From the NCBI RefSeq assembly GCF_025642155.1, contig NZ_CP106798.1:1612001-1676000 (forward strand): a stretch of 64,000 nt of DNA, written 5' to 3'. The first letter of the stretch is position 1; every line of letters begins with the position of its first letter. The notes under the pieces were generated by a model that was not told the origin of the DNA, searched no databases, and saw only the letters and a list, made by a program, of their open reading frames with translations. The DNA comes from Streptomyces sp. HUAS 15-9 (GTDB lineage: Bacteria; Actinomycetota; Actinomycetes; Streptomycetales; Streptomycetaceae). Of the stretch, positions 9,031 through 21,235 are shown one piece after another. Position numbers and translations under genes: made by a program.

Positions 9031-10137
9031 CTAGAGGGCGAGCAGCTCCTTGGTCGTGATGGTGAGTAGCTCGGGTCCGCCGTCCGCCTCGGGGCGTACG
9101 ACGAGCGTGTCATCGATCCGGACACCGCCCCGGCCCGGGAGGTGGACCCCCGGTTCGACGGTGACCGGCACGCAAGCGTCCAGTTTACCCATGGCTGCGG
9201 GAGCCAACTGCGGGTCCTCGTCGATTTCGAGTCCTACCCCATGTCCCGTGAGCGGCTGCAGGCCTTCTCCGTACCCTGCCGAATCCAGTATCTGCCGTGC
9301 GGCCCGGTCCACGTCACGGTAGGCCGCACCGGGTGCCAGGGCCTCCCGTCCGGCGCGCTGAGCGGCGAAGACCAGATCGTACAGCTCGATCTGCCAGTCG
9401 GCGGGCGACGTGCCGATGACGAAGGTACGGCCGATCTCGCAGCGATAGCCGCGATAGGTGGCGCCCAGGCAGACGGAGAGGAAGTCGCCCTCCTCGACGC
9501 GCCGGTCGGTGGGGCGGTGGCCACGGCGGCCGGAGTTCGGCCCGGTGGCCACGGAGGTGGGGAAGCCCGGGCCGTCGGCGCCGTGGTCGACGAGCCGCCG
9601 CTCCAGTTCCAGGGCGAGGTGCCGTTCGGTGCGGCCGACCAGGATGGACTCCAGGAGTTCGCCCAGCGCCTGGTCGGCGATCTCGGCGCCGATGCGCAGG
9701 CAGGAGATCTCCTCCTCGTCCTTGACCACCCGGAGCTGCTCGACGGCTCCGCCGAGGTCGGCGAGGCGCAGTTCGGGGGCGGTCGAGGCGAGCGCTCGGT
9801 GGCGGCTGACCGTGAGGTGGTGTTCCTCGACGGCCATGGAGTCGGCGTCCTGGGCCGTGGCCAGCCCGGCTGCCGCGACCGCCGGGTCGCCTCCCCTGCC
9901 GGACAGGATGTGCACCCTCAGGTTGTCGTCCGGCCGCCCTTCACAGGGGCGGTCGTCGGGCGGGTCGGCACACACCAGGAGATCCTCGCGTCTGCCGAGC
10001 AGCAACACGGCACCCTGCGGGGACGCGCCCGCGAGGTACCGCACGTTGGCGGGGCATGACACCAGCGCGGCGGGGCTGCCGCCGGCGTTGCAGCGTTCTT
10101 TGAGCCTGGCTCGGCGGGCCGCGTACACCTCTGACAT
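9031..10137 (-). CDS. M24 (Xaa-Pro aminopeptidase-like) protein with non-canonical metal ligands
   Basis: 368 aa. N-terminal creatinase-like domain (NVRYLAGASPQGAVLLL) and C-terminal pita-bread domain (about 140-368). M24 peptidases use Asp-Asp-His-Glu-Glu to bind two metals. Here the aligned positions read Cys223 (SVCLGAT), Glu234 (RCEIGRTF), His299 (GHGVG), Glu328 (VTVEPGVH) and Asp342 (VRIDDT), so three of five differ. His207 is kept. It may bind metal differently or have lost peptidase activity. ATG 10137 is chosen; stop TAG at 9031. It lies 51 nt upstream of efp on the same strand, a neighbour pair common in Gram-positives. Confidence 0.9.
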   Translation of the reverse strand: MSEVYAARRARLKERCNAGGSPAALVSCPANVRYLAGASPQGAVLLLGRREDLLVCADPPDDRPCEGRPDDNLRVHILSGRGGDPAVAAAGLATAQDADSMAVEEHHLTVSRHRALASTAPELRLADLGGAVEQLRVVKDEEEISCLRIGAEIADQALGELLESILVGRTERHLALELERRLVDHGADGPGFPTSVATGPNSGRRGHRPTDRRVEEGDFLSVCLGATYRGYRCEIGRTFVIGTSPADWQIELYDLVFAAQRAGREALAPGAAYRDVDRAARQILDSAGYGEGLQPLTGHGVGLEIDEDPQLAPAAMGKLDACVPVTVEPGVHLPGRGGVRIDDTLVVRPEADGGPELLTITTKELLAL

Positions 10138-10243
10138 GACACGAGCGTAGGAGCGGTGGGCGGATTGTGCCGGTTGGGAGGGTGCGGTCGGGGGACGGGG
10201 GGTTCGGCCGGGAAGTGCCAGGTGTGGTCGCGCGGGGGCCGGT

Positions 10244-10264
10244 CGCACGGTTCCCCGCGCCCCT
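10244..10264. repeat. Copy of a common Streptomyces intergenic motif
   Basis: cgcacggttccccgcgcccc resembles the GGGGCGCGGGGAACTGCGC-type motif that I recall recurring between Streptomyces genes. It sits in the 151-nt gap between the P-loop protein gene and the M24 gene. Single copy here; family assignment rests on memory. Confidence 0.45.
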
Positions 10265-10288
10265 GTCGGGGGGACCGGATACCGCCGG

Positions 10289-11179
10289 CTACCAGTTCGG
10301 GGGGCTGGCTATCGCCCTGGCCAGGACGTCGTCCAGGACCCGTGCCGTGCCCGGGACGTCGAGCTGGGAGTTGTCGATGATCGGGAGGCCCGAGCCGTAC
10401 CAGCCGGCCATGCGGCCGTGGATGCGGGCGACCTCCTCGTCGGTGAGGCGGCGATTGCCGGAGCGCTCGGCGTTGCGCTCCAGGACGATGTCCAGGCCGG
10501 GCAGCAGCACGACGGGCAGCAGGCCGGGGCCCACATGGCGCTTCCAGCCGCCGAGGCCGACGACCGGGCGGTCCGGGAAGACCGCGTCGTCGAGGATGCA
10601 CGAGATGCCATTGGCCAGGAAGTTCCGGGCGGCGAAGCCGCAGGTGCGGCGGGCCAGCCGGTACTGCGCCTCGGAGTGGTCGTTCCAGCCGGACTGGGGG
10701 TCGGCGAAGCCCGAGCGGACCCATTCGCGTACGTCGTCGAGGCTGATGTGGGCGGTGGGGACCCGGCGGCGGTCCGCCCAGTACTTGGCCACGCTCGTCT
10801 TGCCCGCGCCCGCCGGGCCGATCAGCAGCACGGCCAGCGTCGTGGCCGTCGGGTCGGGCGCGACCGCTGCCGGCGGCGCGCTGGGCATGGCGACGGGACC
10901 GCCGGGCGGCAGTGGCACATGGCCGGTGGTCTCGGGCGTCGACGGGGCGGGAGCGTGCTGCGGGACCGGGGGCTGCGGGGGTGCGGGCGGCATCGGCCCG
11001 GACGGGATTCCGGCGCCGGTGAAGCCCGGCGCCGGTGGCGGTGGCGGCACAGGTGCGGGACCCTGGTGGGTTCCCGGGTGGTGCGGACCCGGGTGGTGTG
11101 CGGCCGGCGACCAGCCGGCCGCCGGTCCCTGCCCCGGCTGAGGGGGCGGCGGCAGCGGAGATCCCACTGCGTGCTGCAT
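10289..11179 (-). CDS. P-loop ATP-binding protein with long proline-rich N-terminus
   Basis: 296 aa from ATG 11179, chosen because GGAG lies 9 nt upstream; a longer start at TTG 11233 has no ribosome binding site. Residues 1-112 are very rich in Pro, Gly, His and Ala, with runs of 5 prolines. Residues 115-296 form a kinase-like P-loop domain: Walker A GPAGAGKTS at 121-129, then HISLDDVREWVRSG and CILDDAVFPDRP, resembling polynucleotide-kinase/AAA_33 proteins. The substrate is unknown. It follows the aroB hairpin, so is probably its own unit. The disordered head suggests a scaffold or partner-binding role (inference). Confidence 0.85.
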   Translation of the reverse strand: MQHAVGSPLPPPPQPGQGPAAGWSPAAHHPGPHHPGTHQGPAPVPPPPPAPGFTGAGIPSGPMPPAPPQPPVPQHAPAPSTPETTGHVPLPPGGPVAMPSAPPAAVAPDPTATTLAVLLIGPAGAGKTSVAKYWADRRRVPTAHISLDDVREWVRSGFADPQSGWNDHSEAQYRLARRTCGFAARNFLANGISCILDDAVFPDRPVVGLGGWKRHVGPGLLPVVLLPGLDIVLERNAERSGNRRLTDEEVARIHGRMAGWYGSGLPIIDNSQLDVPGTARVLDDVLARAIASPPNW

Positions 11180-11276
11180 CCGGTGCCACTCCGTCTCGTT
11201 CTTCTTGCTCGGCCCACCGCTCGCCGCGGGCAATCGGTGCTGGCAGCGGGCCTGGACCCGCTTCCTACCGAACGGT

Positions 11277-11317
11277 ACCGCCCCCGGCCGTCGTTTGGTG
11301 AAACGACCGGGGGCGGT
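11277..11317 (-). terminator. Hairpin after aroB
   Basis: Stem of accgcccccgg/ccgggggcggt and gtcgttt/aaacgac with a 3-nt bulge and GGTG loop, about 50 nt past the aroB stop on the minus strand. No U-run. Probable end of the aroC-K-B unit. Confidence 0.6.
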
Positions 11318-11368
11318 CCGAAGTGCCCGCCCGCGAAGGCGATTCGGGCAGAAGGAGCGTCAAGGGAC

Positions 11369-14156
<2,788 letters not shown>

Positions 14157-14193
14157 CGATGCTCCTCAGTGCTCGCGCCCTGGTACTGCCCTG

Positions 14194-14215
14194 CGTACGC
14201 GCGACCTCGCGTACG
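14194..14215. promoter_or_regulatory. Inverted repeat upstream of aroC
   Basis: cgtacgcg-cgacct-cgcgtacg: a perfect 8-bp inverted repeat with 6-nt spacer, 38 nt upstream of aroC in the aroE-aroC gap. It could be an operator or a weak hairpin; no regulator is known to me for it. Confidence 0.35.
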
Positions 14216-14331
14216 GCGACGGCTCGACCGGGTGCGCGGCGCCGGTCCGCCACCTCCGATCCTCCCACGTCCGGGGCTCTGTCCGGCCGCCGGTCCAGCA
14301 AGCGGACGCGCGTCGGGAGGCGAACGGGACG

Positions 14332-15171
14332 TCAGCGGCCGGCGAGGGCCTTCTCGCCGGCCCGGCGCATGGCGTCCAGCGGGGCCGGCGTACGCCCGGT
14401 CATCTGCTCCACCTGGAGCACGGCCTGGTGCACCAGCAGGTCGAGGCCGCTGAGGACGGCCCCGCCGAACATGGACCAGCGGGCGGCGAGGTCGGTGGGC
14501 CAGGGGTGGTAGAGCACGTCGAAGAGGGTGGCGGGCCGCTCGGGTACGGCAGCGGCGAGCGCGTCGGTGGTGCCGGCGGGGGTGGTGGCGATCACGAGGG
14601 GGGCGCGCAGGGCCTGTGCCGCGTCGTCCCAGTCGGCCGTACGGACCTCGACGTCGAGCCGCTCGCCCCACTGCCGCATCTCGGCGGCCCGGGTCTCGCT
14701 GCGGACGTAGGCGACGACCTCGCCGGTGCAGATCCGGGCCAGGGCGGCCAGGGCGGAGGAGGCGGTGGCGCCCGCGCCGAGGATCGCCGCCGAATCGACC
14801 TGGGTGATGCCGTGCTCGCGCAGGGCGGCCACCATGCCCGGGATGTCGGTGTTGTCCCCCAGGCGCCCGCCGTCCTCGGTGAAGACGACGGTGTTGACCG
14901 CGTCGACGGAGGCGGCCGTCTCACTGATCTCGTCGAGCAGCGGGATGACCGCCCGCTTCAGCGGCATGGTCAGCGACAGCCCCGCCCACTCCGGGCCGAG
15001 CCCCGCGAGGAAGCCGGGCAGGCCGGCCTCGTCGACCTCGAAGCGGTCGTAGGACCACCCGGTGAGGCCCAAGGCGTCGTACGCGGCCCGGTGCAGCACC
15101 GGGGAGAGCGAGTGGGCGATGGGCGAACCGAGCACGGCGGCCCGGCGGGCGTCAGCTGCCCTTGACATCAT
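14332..15171 (-). CDS. aroE: Shikimate dehydrogenase
   Basis: 279 aa. Reduces 3-dehydroshikimate with NADPH. Shikimate-binding motif SPIAHSLSPVLHRAAY near residues 16-31, catalytic Lys in SLTMPLK, then NTDIPG, and a Rossmann nucleotide loop AAILGAGATASSALAAL. Start could be ATG 15171 or 15168; GAGG lies 5 or 8 nt upstream. The gene sits 82 nt after mltG on the same strand and is separated from aroC by a 175-nt gap. Confidence 0.95.
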   Translation of the reverse strand: MMSRAADARRAAVLGSPIAHSLSPVLHRAAYDALGLTGWSYDRFEVDEAGLPGFLAGLGPEWAGLSLTMPLKRAVIPLLDEISETAASVDAVNTVVFTEDGGRLGDNTDIPGMVAALREHGITQVDSAAILGAGATASSALAALARICTGEVVAYVRSETRAAEMRQWGERLDVEVRTADWDDAAQALRAPLVIATTPAGTTDALAAAVPERPATLFDVLYHPWPTDLAARWSMFGGAVLSGLDLLVHQAVLQVEQMTGRTPAPLDAMRRAGEKALAGR

Positions 15172-15253
15172 GGAAACCTCGGATATCGGGACATCGCCGC
15201 TCATCGGCCGAAGTGCTGCTGTCTGACGATGTGTGCGGATCATACGCCGACGG

Positions 15254-16954
15254 TCAGTTCTTCTTCCGCGCCTCGTTCCACTGGTTCACAAGCTTCTCGT
15301 GCTCCGCGAGCGTCTTGGTGAACTTACTGGTCTTGCCGTCCATCGAGATGAAGTAGTACCAGCCGTCGTGCGTCGGGGCGAGCGCGCCCCTGAGCGCCTC
15401 CTCGCCGGGGTTGTCGATCGGGCCCGGCGGGAGCCCCTTGGCGAAGTACGTGTTGTACGGGTTGTTGTACTTGCGCAGCTCGGCGATGCTCAGGTCGATC
15501 TTGCTCTGGTTCTTCACGTAGTTGTACGTGGAGTCGAACTCGAGGCGTCCGTAGGTCTGCGGGTTGTCGGGCTTGAGGCGGTTGTAGACGACCTCGGCCA
15601 TCTTGCGGAAGTCGTCGTGGCTCGTGCCCTCGGCCTGCACCAGACTCGCCACGGTGAGCAGCTGCCACGGACTGGCGAGGCCGAGCGCCTTGGCCTTCTT
15701 CTCCACGCCCAGTTCCCGGTACGTGTCGGCGGCCTGGGACACCATGCTCTTGAGAACGGCCTCGGGCTTCTGACCCTTTGCCACCGGGTAGCTGGAGGGG
15801 TAGAGGAAGCCTTCCAGCGGGTCCTTGAGGTTCGGCTGGTTCAGCGCCCAGGCGGGCAGACCGAGGTGCTTGTACTCCTTCTTCGCGACGTCGGCCGTGG
15901 TGCCCGCCTTCACTCCGAGGCGCTGGTCGATCTCGCTGTAGACCGCCGAGTTGCGCCGGCCCTCGGCGATGATCATGTTGCTGCGGCTCTTCGGGCTGAG
16001 CATCAGTTCCACCGCGCTCGCGGCGGACATCTCCTTCTCCAGCGTGTAGACACCGTCCTGGAGGTACTTGCTCTTGGGGTTGGCCTGCTGTGCGGAGACG
16101 AACGCGGCCGCGCTCTCGACGACGCCCGCCTCTTGCAGCTTCTGGCCGATCGCCCAGCCGCCGGCGCCCTTCGGGATGACGACCACGACCTGCTCGCCGT
16201 TTCCGCTGCCCGCATAGTCCGGGGCCGCGCCGAAACGATTTTGGTAGAAGTGGTAGCCGTAGTAGCCGACCGCGCCGAGACCGCCGCCGAACACCAGGAC
16301 GACGAACATGGCGGCGCAGCCGTTGCGCCGTTTCTTCTTGGCGCCCTTGGCCTTCTTGCCCTTCCCGTCACCGCGCCCCCGGCGGCCCTTCGGGGCGTCG
16401 TCGAGGTCGTCCTCGTCATCGTCGTCCGCGAAGAAGGCGTGCTCGCCCTGGTCGGGGCCGGGATCCCAGTCGGTCTCCGGCTCCGGTTCGGGGCGCCTGC
16501 GGCCGGGCGGTTCCGGCGGCGGATACGCGTCGGGCGTGCCGTAGAGGTCGGGCTGCTCCCCGCCGTACGCCACGGGCTGCTGGCCGTACGGGTCGCCCGG
16601 GTCGGCGGCGTAGGGGACGTGCCCATGGGTGCCGGTCGCGTCCCAGCCGCCCTGCTGGTACTGCGGCTGGGCCTGCGTGGCGTACTGCTGCTGTGGCTGA
16701 GAGGCGTACTGCTGCTGGCCGTAGGGCCGGCCCTGCGCGTCGTAGTGCTGGTTCTGCTGCTGGCCGTACCCGCCCTGCTGGCCCTGGTCCCAGCCACCCT
16801 GCTGCGGCTGCTGCGGATAGTGCTGCGGCTGGCCGCCGTAGGCAGGCTGCTGGCCCACGTGGGCCTGCTCCTGCCCTTCCCACCCGACGCCCCCGTACAA
16901 CGGGTCCTCCGGGTGCCACGGTTCGGAGCCTGGGCCCCGGCCATACTCAGTCAT
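15254..16954 (-). CDS. mltG: Endolytic murein transglycosylase MltG with Q/Y-rich cytoplasmic head
   Basis: 566 aa. MltG cleaves nascent glycan strands at the membrane and acts as a synthesis terminator. Residues 1-200 are low complexity (Gln, Tyr, Gly, Pro, with YGQQ/QQYA-type repeats), then an acidic patch FFADDDDEDDLDD, a basic cluster, one membrane segment (CAAMFVVLVFGGGLGAVGYY) and the extracellular YceG domain. The active-site region has LVQAEGTSHDDFRKMAEVVYN. ATG 16954 has AGGGGATCG just upstream. Most MltG proteins are near 340 aa; the long head is typical of Streptomyces. Confidence 0.95.
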   Translation of the reverse strand: MTEYGRGPGSEPWHPEDPLYGGVGWEGQEQAHVGQQPAYGGQPQHYPQQPQQGGWDQGQQGGYGQQQNQHYDAQGRPYGQQQYASQPQQQYATQAQPQYQQGGWDATGTHGHVPYAADPGDPYGQQPVAYGGEQPDLYGTPDAYPPPEPPGRRRPEPEPETDWDPGPDQGEHAFFADDDDEDDLDDAPKGRRGRGDGKGKKAKGAKKKRRNGCAAMFVVLVFGGGLGAVGYYGYHFYQNRFGAAPDYAGSGNGEQVVVVIPKGAGGWAIGQKLQEAGVVESAAAFVSAQQANPKSKYLQDGVYTLEKEMSAASAVELMLSPKSRSNMIIAEGRRNSAVYSEIDQRLGVKAGTTADVAKKEYKHLGLPAWALNQPNLKDPLEGFLYPSSYPVAKGQKPEAVLKSMVSQAADTYRELGVEKKAKALGLASPWQLLTVASLVQAEGTSHDDFRKMAEVVYNRLKPDNPQTYGRLEFDSTYNYVKNQSKIDLSIAELRKYNNPYNTYFAKGLPPGPIDNPGEEALRGALAPTHDGWYYFISMDGKTSKFTKTLAEHEKLVNQWNEARKKN

Positions 16955-17077
16955 CGATCCCCTAGAGCCGCGAGGCGGCGGCGACACACGGCCCGGGGGC
17001 CGGTATCCGTTCCGCCTCTTGCTGTGCGGTGGCTGTTCGAACACCATCGCATCGCGCGGAACGTTACCGTATCGCGA

Positions 17078-17542
17078 TCAGATGACCACTTCGACGCCCT
17101 CGCCGGGTGGTTTACCTGACACCCGTTCGGATTCCAGGGCCTGCTGCAGGATGATCACAGCGGCTGCCTGGTCGATGACAGAGCGCCCCTTCTTGGACTT
17201 CACCCCGGAGGCACGCAGTCCCTGACTGGCCGTCACCGTCGTCATCCGCTCGTCGACCAGGCGGACCGGCACCGGTTTGATGCCCTTGGCGAGTTCCTGG
17301 GCGAAGGCGCGGACCTTGACCGCGGCCGGGCCCTCGCCCCCCTTGAGGGAGCGAGGCAGACCGACGACGACCTCGATCGGCTCGTACTCCTCGACCAGTT
17401 GCCTGAGCCTGCGGTGAGCTGCCGGAATGTCCCGCCCGGGAACGGTCTCCACCGGAGTGGCGAGGATCCCCTCGGGGTCGCACGAGGCGACCCCGATGCG
17501 GGCATCCCCGACGTCGATCGCAAGTCGACGCCCTCTGCGCAT
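17078..17542 (-). CDS. ruvX: RuvX/YqgF-family Holliday junction resolvase homologue
   Basis: 154 aa. RNase H-like fold implicated in 16S rRNA 5' processing and resolvase activity. The acidic motif is LAIDVGDARIGVA at residues 7-19; VGLPRSLKG and LVDERMTT follow, with a final DQAAAVIILQQAL. ATG at 17542, 34 nt after alaS, and 123 nt before mltG; the order alaS-ruvX-mltG-aroE is conserved in actinobacteria. Confidence 0.95.
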   Translation of the reverse strand: MRRGRRLAIDVGDARIGVASCDPEGILATPVETVPGRDIPAAHRRLRQLVEEYEPIEVVVGLPRSLKGGEGPAAVKVRAFAQELAKGIKPVPVRLVDERMTTVTASQGLRASGVKSKKGRSVIDQAAAVIILQQALESERVSGKPPGEGVEVVI

Positions 17543-17576
17543 TTCCGACCGTTTCCTTACCTATCGGTGTCGGTGA

Positions 17577-20249
17577 TTACTTGGCGGTGTCGGCGACGAG
17601 ACGCTCGACGGCGTCCATGGCGTCACCGACGGCGCCCGGGTTCTGGCCGCCGCCCTGGGCGACGTCCGGCTTGCCGCCACCGCCGCCGCCGAGGGTCTTG
17701 GCGGCCGTACGGACCAGGTCACCGGCCTTGAGACCGCGCTCACGGGCGGCCTCGTTGGTGGCGATGACCGTGAGCGGCTTGCCGTTGTTCACCGTGAACA
17801 GGGCGACCACGGCGGCCCGGCCGCCCTGGATGCGGCCGCGCACATCGAGGACCAGCCTGCGCAGGTCGTCCGGCGTGGTGCCGTCCGGGACCCGGCCCGT
17901 GACCACGGCGACGCCGTTGATGTCCCTGGCGGACTCGACGAGACCGGCGGCGGCCTGCAGCACCTTCTCGGCGCGGAACTTCTCGATCTCCTTCTCAGCG
18001 TCCTTCAGCTTGCCGAGCATGGCGGAGACCTTCTCCGGAAGCTCCTCCGAGCGGCCCTTGATCAGCTCCTGGAGCTGGGCGACGACCGTGTGCTCGCGGG
18101 CGAGGAAGTTGTAGGCGTCGACGCCGACGAGGGCCTCGATACGGCGCACACCGGAGCCGATGGACGACTCGCCGAGCAGCTTCACCAGACCCAGCTGGGC
18201 GGTGTTGTGCACATGCGTGCCGCCGCACAGCTCCTTGGAGAAGTCGCCGATGGTCACGACGCGGACCCGCTCGCCGTACTTCTCGCCGAACTCGGCGATG
18301 GCGCCCTGCTTCTTGGCCTCGTCGATGCCCATGACCTCGGCGTGCACGTCGAGGTCACGGGCGAGCACCTCGTTGATCTTCTGCTCGACGTCGGTCATCA
18401 CGGCCGTCGGAACGGCGGACGGGGAGCCGAAGTCGAAGCGGAAGCGGCCGGGCTGGTTCTCGGAACCGGCCTGGGCGGCCGTCGGGCCGAGGGCGTCGCG
18501 CAGCGCCTGGTGGGTGAGGTGGGTGGCCGAGTGGGCGCGGGCGATGGCCTTGCGGCGCCGGGAGTCGATCGAGGCGTGGGCCTTGGCACCGACCGTCACC
18601 TCGCCGACCTGGACGACGCCCTTGTGGACGTACACGCCCGGGACCGGCTTCTGGGTGTCGCGGATCTCGATGACGGCACCGGAGTCCACCTTGAGACGGC
18701 CGGTGTCACCGATCTGACCGCCGCCCTCGGCGTAGAACGGGGTGCGGTCGAGGACGATCTCGACCTCGTCGCCCTCGGTGGCGGCCGGGGAGGAGACGCC
18801 GTCGACCAGGATGCCGACGACGGTGGTCTCGCCCTCGGTGTCCGCGTAGCCGATGAAGTCGGTGGCACCGGCCTTGTCGGCGATCTCACGGTAGGCACCC
18901 AGGTCGGCGTGGCCGGTCTTCTTGGCCTGGGCGTCGGCCTTGGCGCGCTCCCGCTGCTCCTTCATCAGGCGGCGGAAGCCCTCCTCGTCCACGGACAGGC
19001 CCTGCTCGGCGGCCATCTCGAGGGTGAGGTCGATCGGGAAGCCCCAGGTGTCGTGGAGCAGGAAGGCCTTGTCGCCGGCCAGGACCGTGCCACCGGACTG
19101 CTTCGTCTCGGTGACGGCCGTGTCGAGGATGTTGGTGCCGGCCTTCAGCGTCTTGAGGAAGGCGTTCTCCTCGGCGAGGGCGACCTTCTCGATGCGCTCG
19201 CGGTCGGTGACCAGCTCCGGGTACTGCTGCCCCATCATGCCGATCACGACCTCGATCAGGTCCTTGACGACCGGACCGGTGGCGCCCAGCAGCCGCATGT
19301 TGCGGATGGCGCGGCGCATGATGCGGCGCAGGACGTAGCCGCGGCCCTCGTTGCCGGGGGTGACGCCGTCGCCGATGAGCATGGTGGCGGTGCGCATATG
19401 GTCGGTGACCACACGCAGGGAGACGTCCGAGTCGCGGGCGTCGCCGTAGGCGACACCGGTCAGCTCGGTGGCCTTGTCGATGACGGCCATGGAGGTGTCG
19501 ATCTCGTACATGTTCTGCACGCCCTGCAGAATCATGGCGAGACGCTCCAGGCCGAGGCCCGTGTCGATGTTCTTGCTCGGGAGCTCGCCGAGGATCTCGA
19601 AGTTGTCCTTGCCGGTGCCCTCGCCGCGCTCGTACTGCATGAAGACGAGGTTCCAGATCTCCACGTACCGCTCGTCGTTGACGGCGGGGCCGCCCTCGAC
19701 GCCGAACTCGGGGCCGCGGTCGTAGTTGATCTCGGAGCAGGGGCCGCAGGGTCCGGGGACACCCATGGACCAGTAGTTGTCCTTCATGCCGAGGCGCTGG
19801 ATGCGCTCCTTGGGCACGCCGACGACGTCGTGCCAGATGCGCTCGGCCTCGTCGTCGTCCTTGTAGACGGTGATCCACAGGCGCTCGGGGTCGAGGCCGT
19901 AACCGCCCTTGTCCTGGGGGTCGGTGAGCAGCTCCCAGGCGAGCTTGATGGCGCCTTCCTTGAAGTAGTCGCCGAAGGAGAAGTTGCCGCACATCTGGAA
20001 GAACGTGCCGTGGCGGGTGGTCTTGCCGACCTCTTCGATGTCGGGCGTGCGCACGCACTTCTGCACGCTGGTGGCGCGCGGGTACGGCGGCTTGACCTCA
20101 CCCAGGAAGTACGGCTTGAAGGGGACCATGCCGGCGGGAACGAGGAGCAGAGTCGGGTCGTCCGCGATGAGCGACGCCGAAGGGACGACGGTGTGCCCGC
20201 GCTCCTCGAAGAAGCTCAGCCAGCGGCGGCGAATCTCGGCCGACTCCAT
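17577..20249 (-). CDS. alaS: Alanyl-tRNA synthetase
   Basis: 890 aa, full length. Class II catalytic domain at the N-terminus ([37 protein letters not shown]). The editing domain holds [18 protein letters not shown] (HxxxH) and the Cys-His zinc site in [11 protein letters not shown], followed by coiled coil and the glycine-rich C-Ala domain ([16 protein letters not shown]). ATG 20249 shares one base with the stop of the upstream gene. Confidence 0.98.
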   Translation of the reverse strand: MESAEIRRRWLSFFEERGHTVVPSASLIADDPTLLLVPAGMVPFKPYFLGEVKPPYPRATSVQKCVRTPDIEEVGKTTRHGTFFQMCGNFSFGDYFKEGAIKLAWELLTDPQDKGGYGLDPERLWITVYKDDDEAERIWHDVVGVPKERIQRLGMKDNYWSMGVPGPCGPCSEINYDRGPEFGVEGGPAVNDERYVEIWNLVFMQYERGEGTGKDNFEILGELPSKNIDTGLGLERLAMILQGVQNMYEIDTSMAVIDKATELTGVAYGDARDSDVSLRVVTDHMRTATMLIGDGVTPGNEGRGYVLRRIMRRAIRNMRLLGATGPVVKDLIEVVIGMMGQQYPELVTDRERIEKVALAEENAFLKTLKAGTNILDTAVTETKQSGGTVLAGDKAFLLHDTWGFPIDLTLEMAAEQGLSVDEEGFRRLMKEQRERAKADAQAKKTGHADLGAYREIADKAGATDFIGYADTEGETTVVGILVDGVSSPAATEGDEVEIVLDRTPFYAEGGGQIGDTGRLKVDSGAVIEIRDTQKPVPGVYVHKGVVQVGEVTVGAKAHASIDSRRRKAIARAHSATHLTHQALRDALGPTAAQAGSENQPGRFRFDFGSPSAVPTAVMTDVEQKINEVLARDLDVHAEVMGIDEAKKQGAIAEFGEKYGERVRVVTIGDFSKELCGGTHVHNTAQLGLVKLLGESSIGSGVRRIEALVGVDAYNFLAREHTVVAQLQELIKGRSEELPEKVSAMLGKLKDAEKEIEKFRAEKVLQAAAGLVESARDINGVAVVTGRVPDGTTPDDLRRLVLDVRGRIQGGRAAVVALFTVNNGKPLTVIATNEAARERGLKAGDLVRTAAKTLGGGGGGKPDVAQGGGQNPGAVGDAMDAVERLVADTAK

Positions 20250-20596
20250 CAGTGGTCCTCATTCCGGTTGTACGAGTACGTCGTGTTCTCGATGTACTTC
20301 GGGTTGCTGCCGTTGTTCTCGATGGCGGTGTACCGCCGGGGCGCGGGGAGTTGGGGGGTCTGGTCGATGCCCAGGGCCTCCTCGAGCTCGGCCTCCCGCT
20401 GCGCCATGTTGTCGCGGACGTCGAGCGCGAAGCCGACCGCGCGGTCCTTGAGGCGCTGACCCGTCTCGAGCGCCTTGTTCGCGGCGGCCGCGGCGAGGTT
20501 CTCGGGGGTCAGCTGCTTGAGCTTGCGGTTGACCTTCGTGGTGGCCCAGACACCGGCGGCGACACCCGTGGTGAACCAGAACGTACGGCGGAACAT
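20249..20596 (-). CDS. Small membrane-anchored protein (DUF6167-like), function unknown
   Basis: 115 aa. An N-terminal hydrophobic segment ([15 protein letters not shown], residues 5-19) is followed by a helical, charged region ([25 protein letters not shown]) and a polar tail rich in Asn and Tyr. Similar small proteins precede alaS in streptomycetes. Stop overlaps the alaS ATG by one base, so it is co-translated with alaS. No function can be given. Confidence 0.88.
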   Translation of the reverse strand: MFRRTFWFTTGVAAGVWATTKVNRKLKQLTPENLAAAAANKALETGQRLKDRAVGFALDVRDNMAQREAELEEALGIDQTPQLPAPRRYTAIENNGSNPKYIENTTYSYNRNEDH

Positions 20597-20604
20597 CGCT
20601 GGTC

Positions 20605-21039
20605 TCAGTCCTTCTTCCGCTTCGCCCGCCGCGCGGCCGGGACCGTCCGGCCCACGATCACGGTACGCCTGGGTTCCTTGACGGGCACGTCCGCCTTGCG
20701 GCCGCCCAGCGCCCGGCGCACGCCGTAGCCGAAGGCCGCGACCTTGACCAGGGGACCGCCGAAGGTGGAGGCGACGGTGGTCGACAGCGCGGAGGCGTTC
20801 GACGTGACCTCCTGGACGTCGGAGGCGATCGCGTCGACCCGGTCGATCTGCGTCTGCGCGGAGCGCACGGCCGTCGAGGCGTCGGCGAGCAGCGGAACGG
20901 CCTGGTCGGTCACGTCCGCGACGAGCTTGGTGGTCGCCTTGAGCGTCTGGGCCAGCCTCGCCAGCGCGACGGCGAGGAAGGAGACCAGGATCGCCCAGAA
21001 GACGGCCACCAGGATCCCGGCCACCTCTCCACCGGACAC
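20605..21039 (-). CDS. DUF948 membrane protein
   Basis: 144 aa from GTG 21039 (VSGGEVAGILVAVFW); an in-frame ATG at 21084 would add 15 basic residues but has no ribosome binding site. One membrane helix at residues 5-25, then a heptad-like region (LADASTAVRSAQTQIDRVD) typical of DUF948, and a very basic tail (ARRAKRKKD). Lies 8 nt upstream of the small protein gene, forming a three-gene unit with alaS. Role unknown; it may organise envelope-associated complexes (inference). Confidence 0.85.
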   Translation of the reverse strand: MSGGEVAGILVAVFWAILVSFLAVALARLAQTLKATTKLVADVTDQAVPLLADASTAVRSAQTQIDRVDAIASDVQEVTSNASALSTTVASTFGGPLVKVAAFGYGVRRALGGRKADVPVKEPRRTVIVGRTVPAARRAKRKKD

Positions 21040-21168
21040 CGTGCGCACCCGCTCTCTGAAACGTGCTCTGAAGATCGGAACCATGAAAAAAACAGTGCAC
21101 CGAGCCTATCGCGCCGGGCATGGGGCTCCGTACCGGATTACCTTGCGCGAGTGCGGCGGGCATGGGAA

Positions 21169-21212
21169 AGCCCGCCGCCTCCCCACCCGGAAAGGCGGGG
21201 GGACGACGGGCT
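21169..21212 (-). terminator. Terminator after rpsD
   Basis: Imperfect hairpin: agcccg and cgcctcccc on one arm, ggcgggggga and cgggct on the other, loop near 21185-21193, 24 nt past the rpsD stop. On the minus strand it is followed by TTTCCC. Confidence 0.65.
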
Positions 21213-21235
21213 GAGGTACTACGACCGGCTGGTGA

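Noticed and set aside
11180..11233. Longer start for the P-loop protein at 11233
   Set aside because: It needs TTG without a ribosome binding site; ATG 11179 has GGAG at good spacing.
16600..16950. Tandem DNA repeats in the mltG 5' region
   Set aside because: They are the coding sequence of the Gln/Tyr-rich head and do not form exact DNA repeats.
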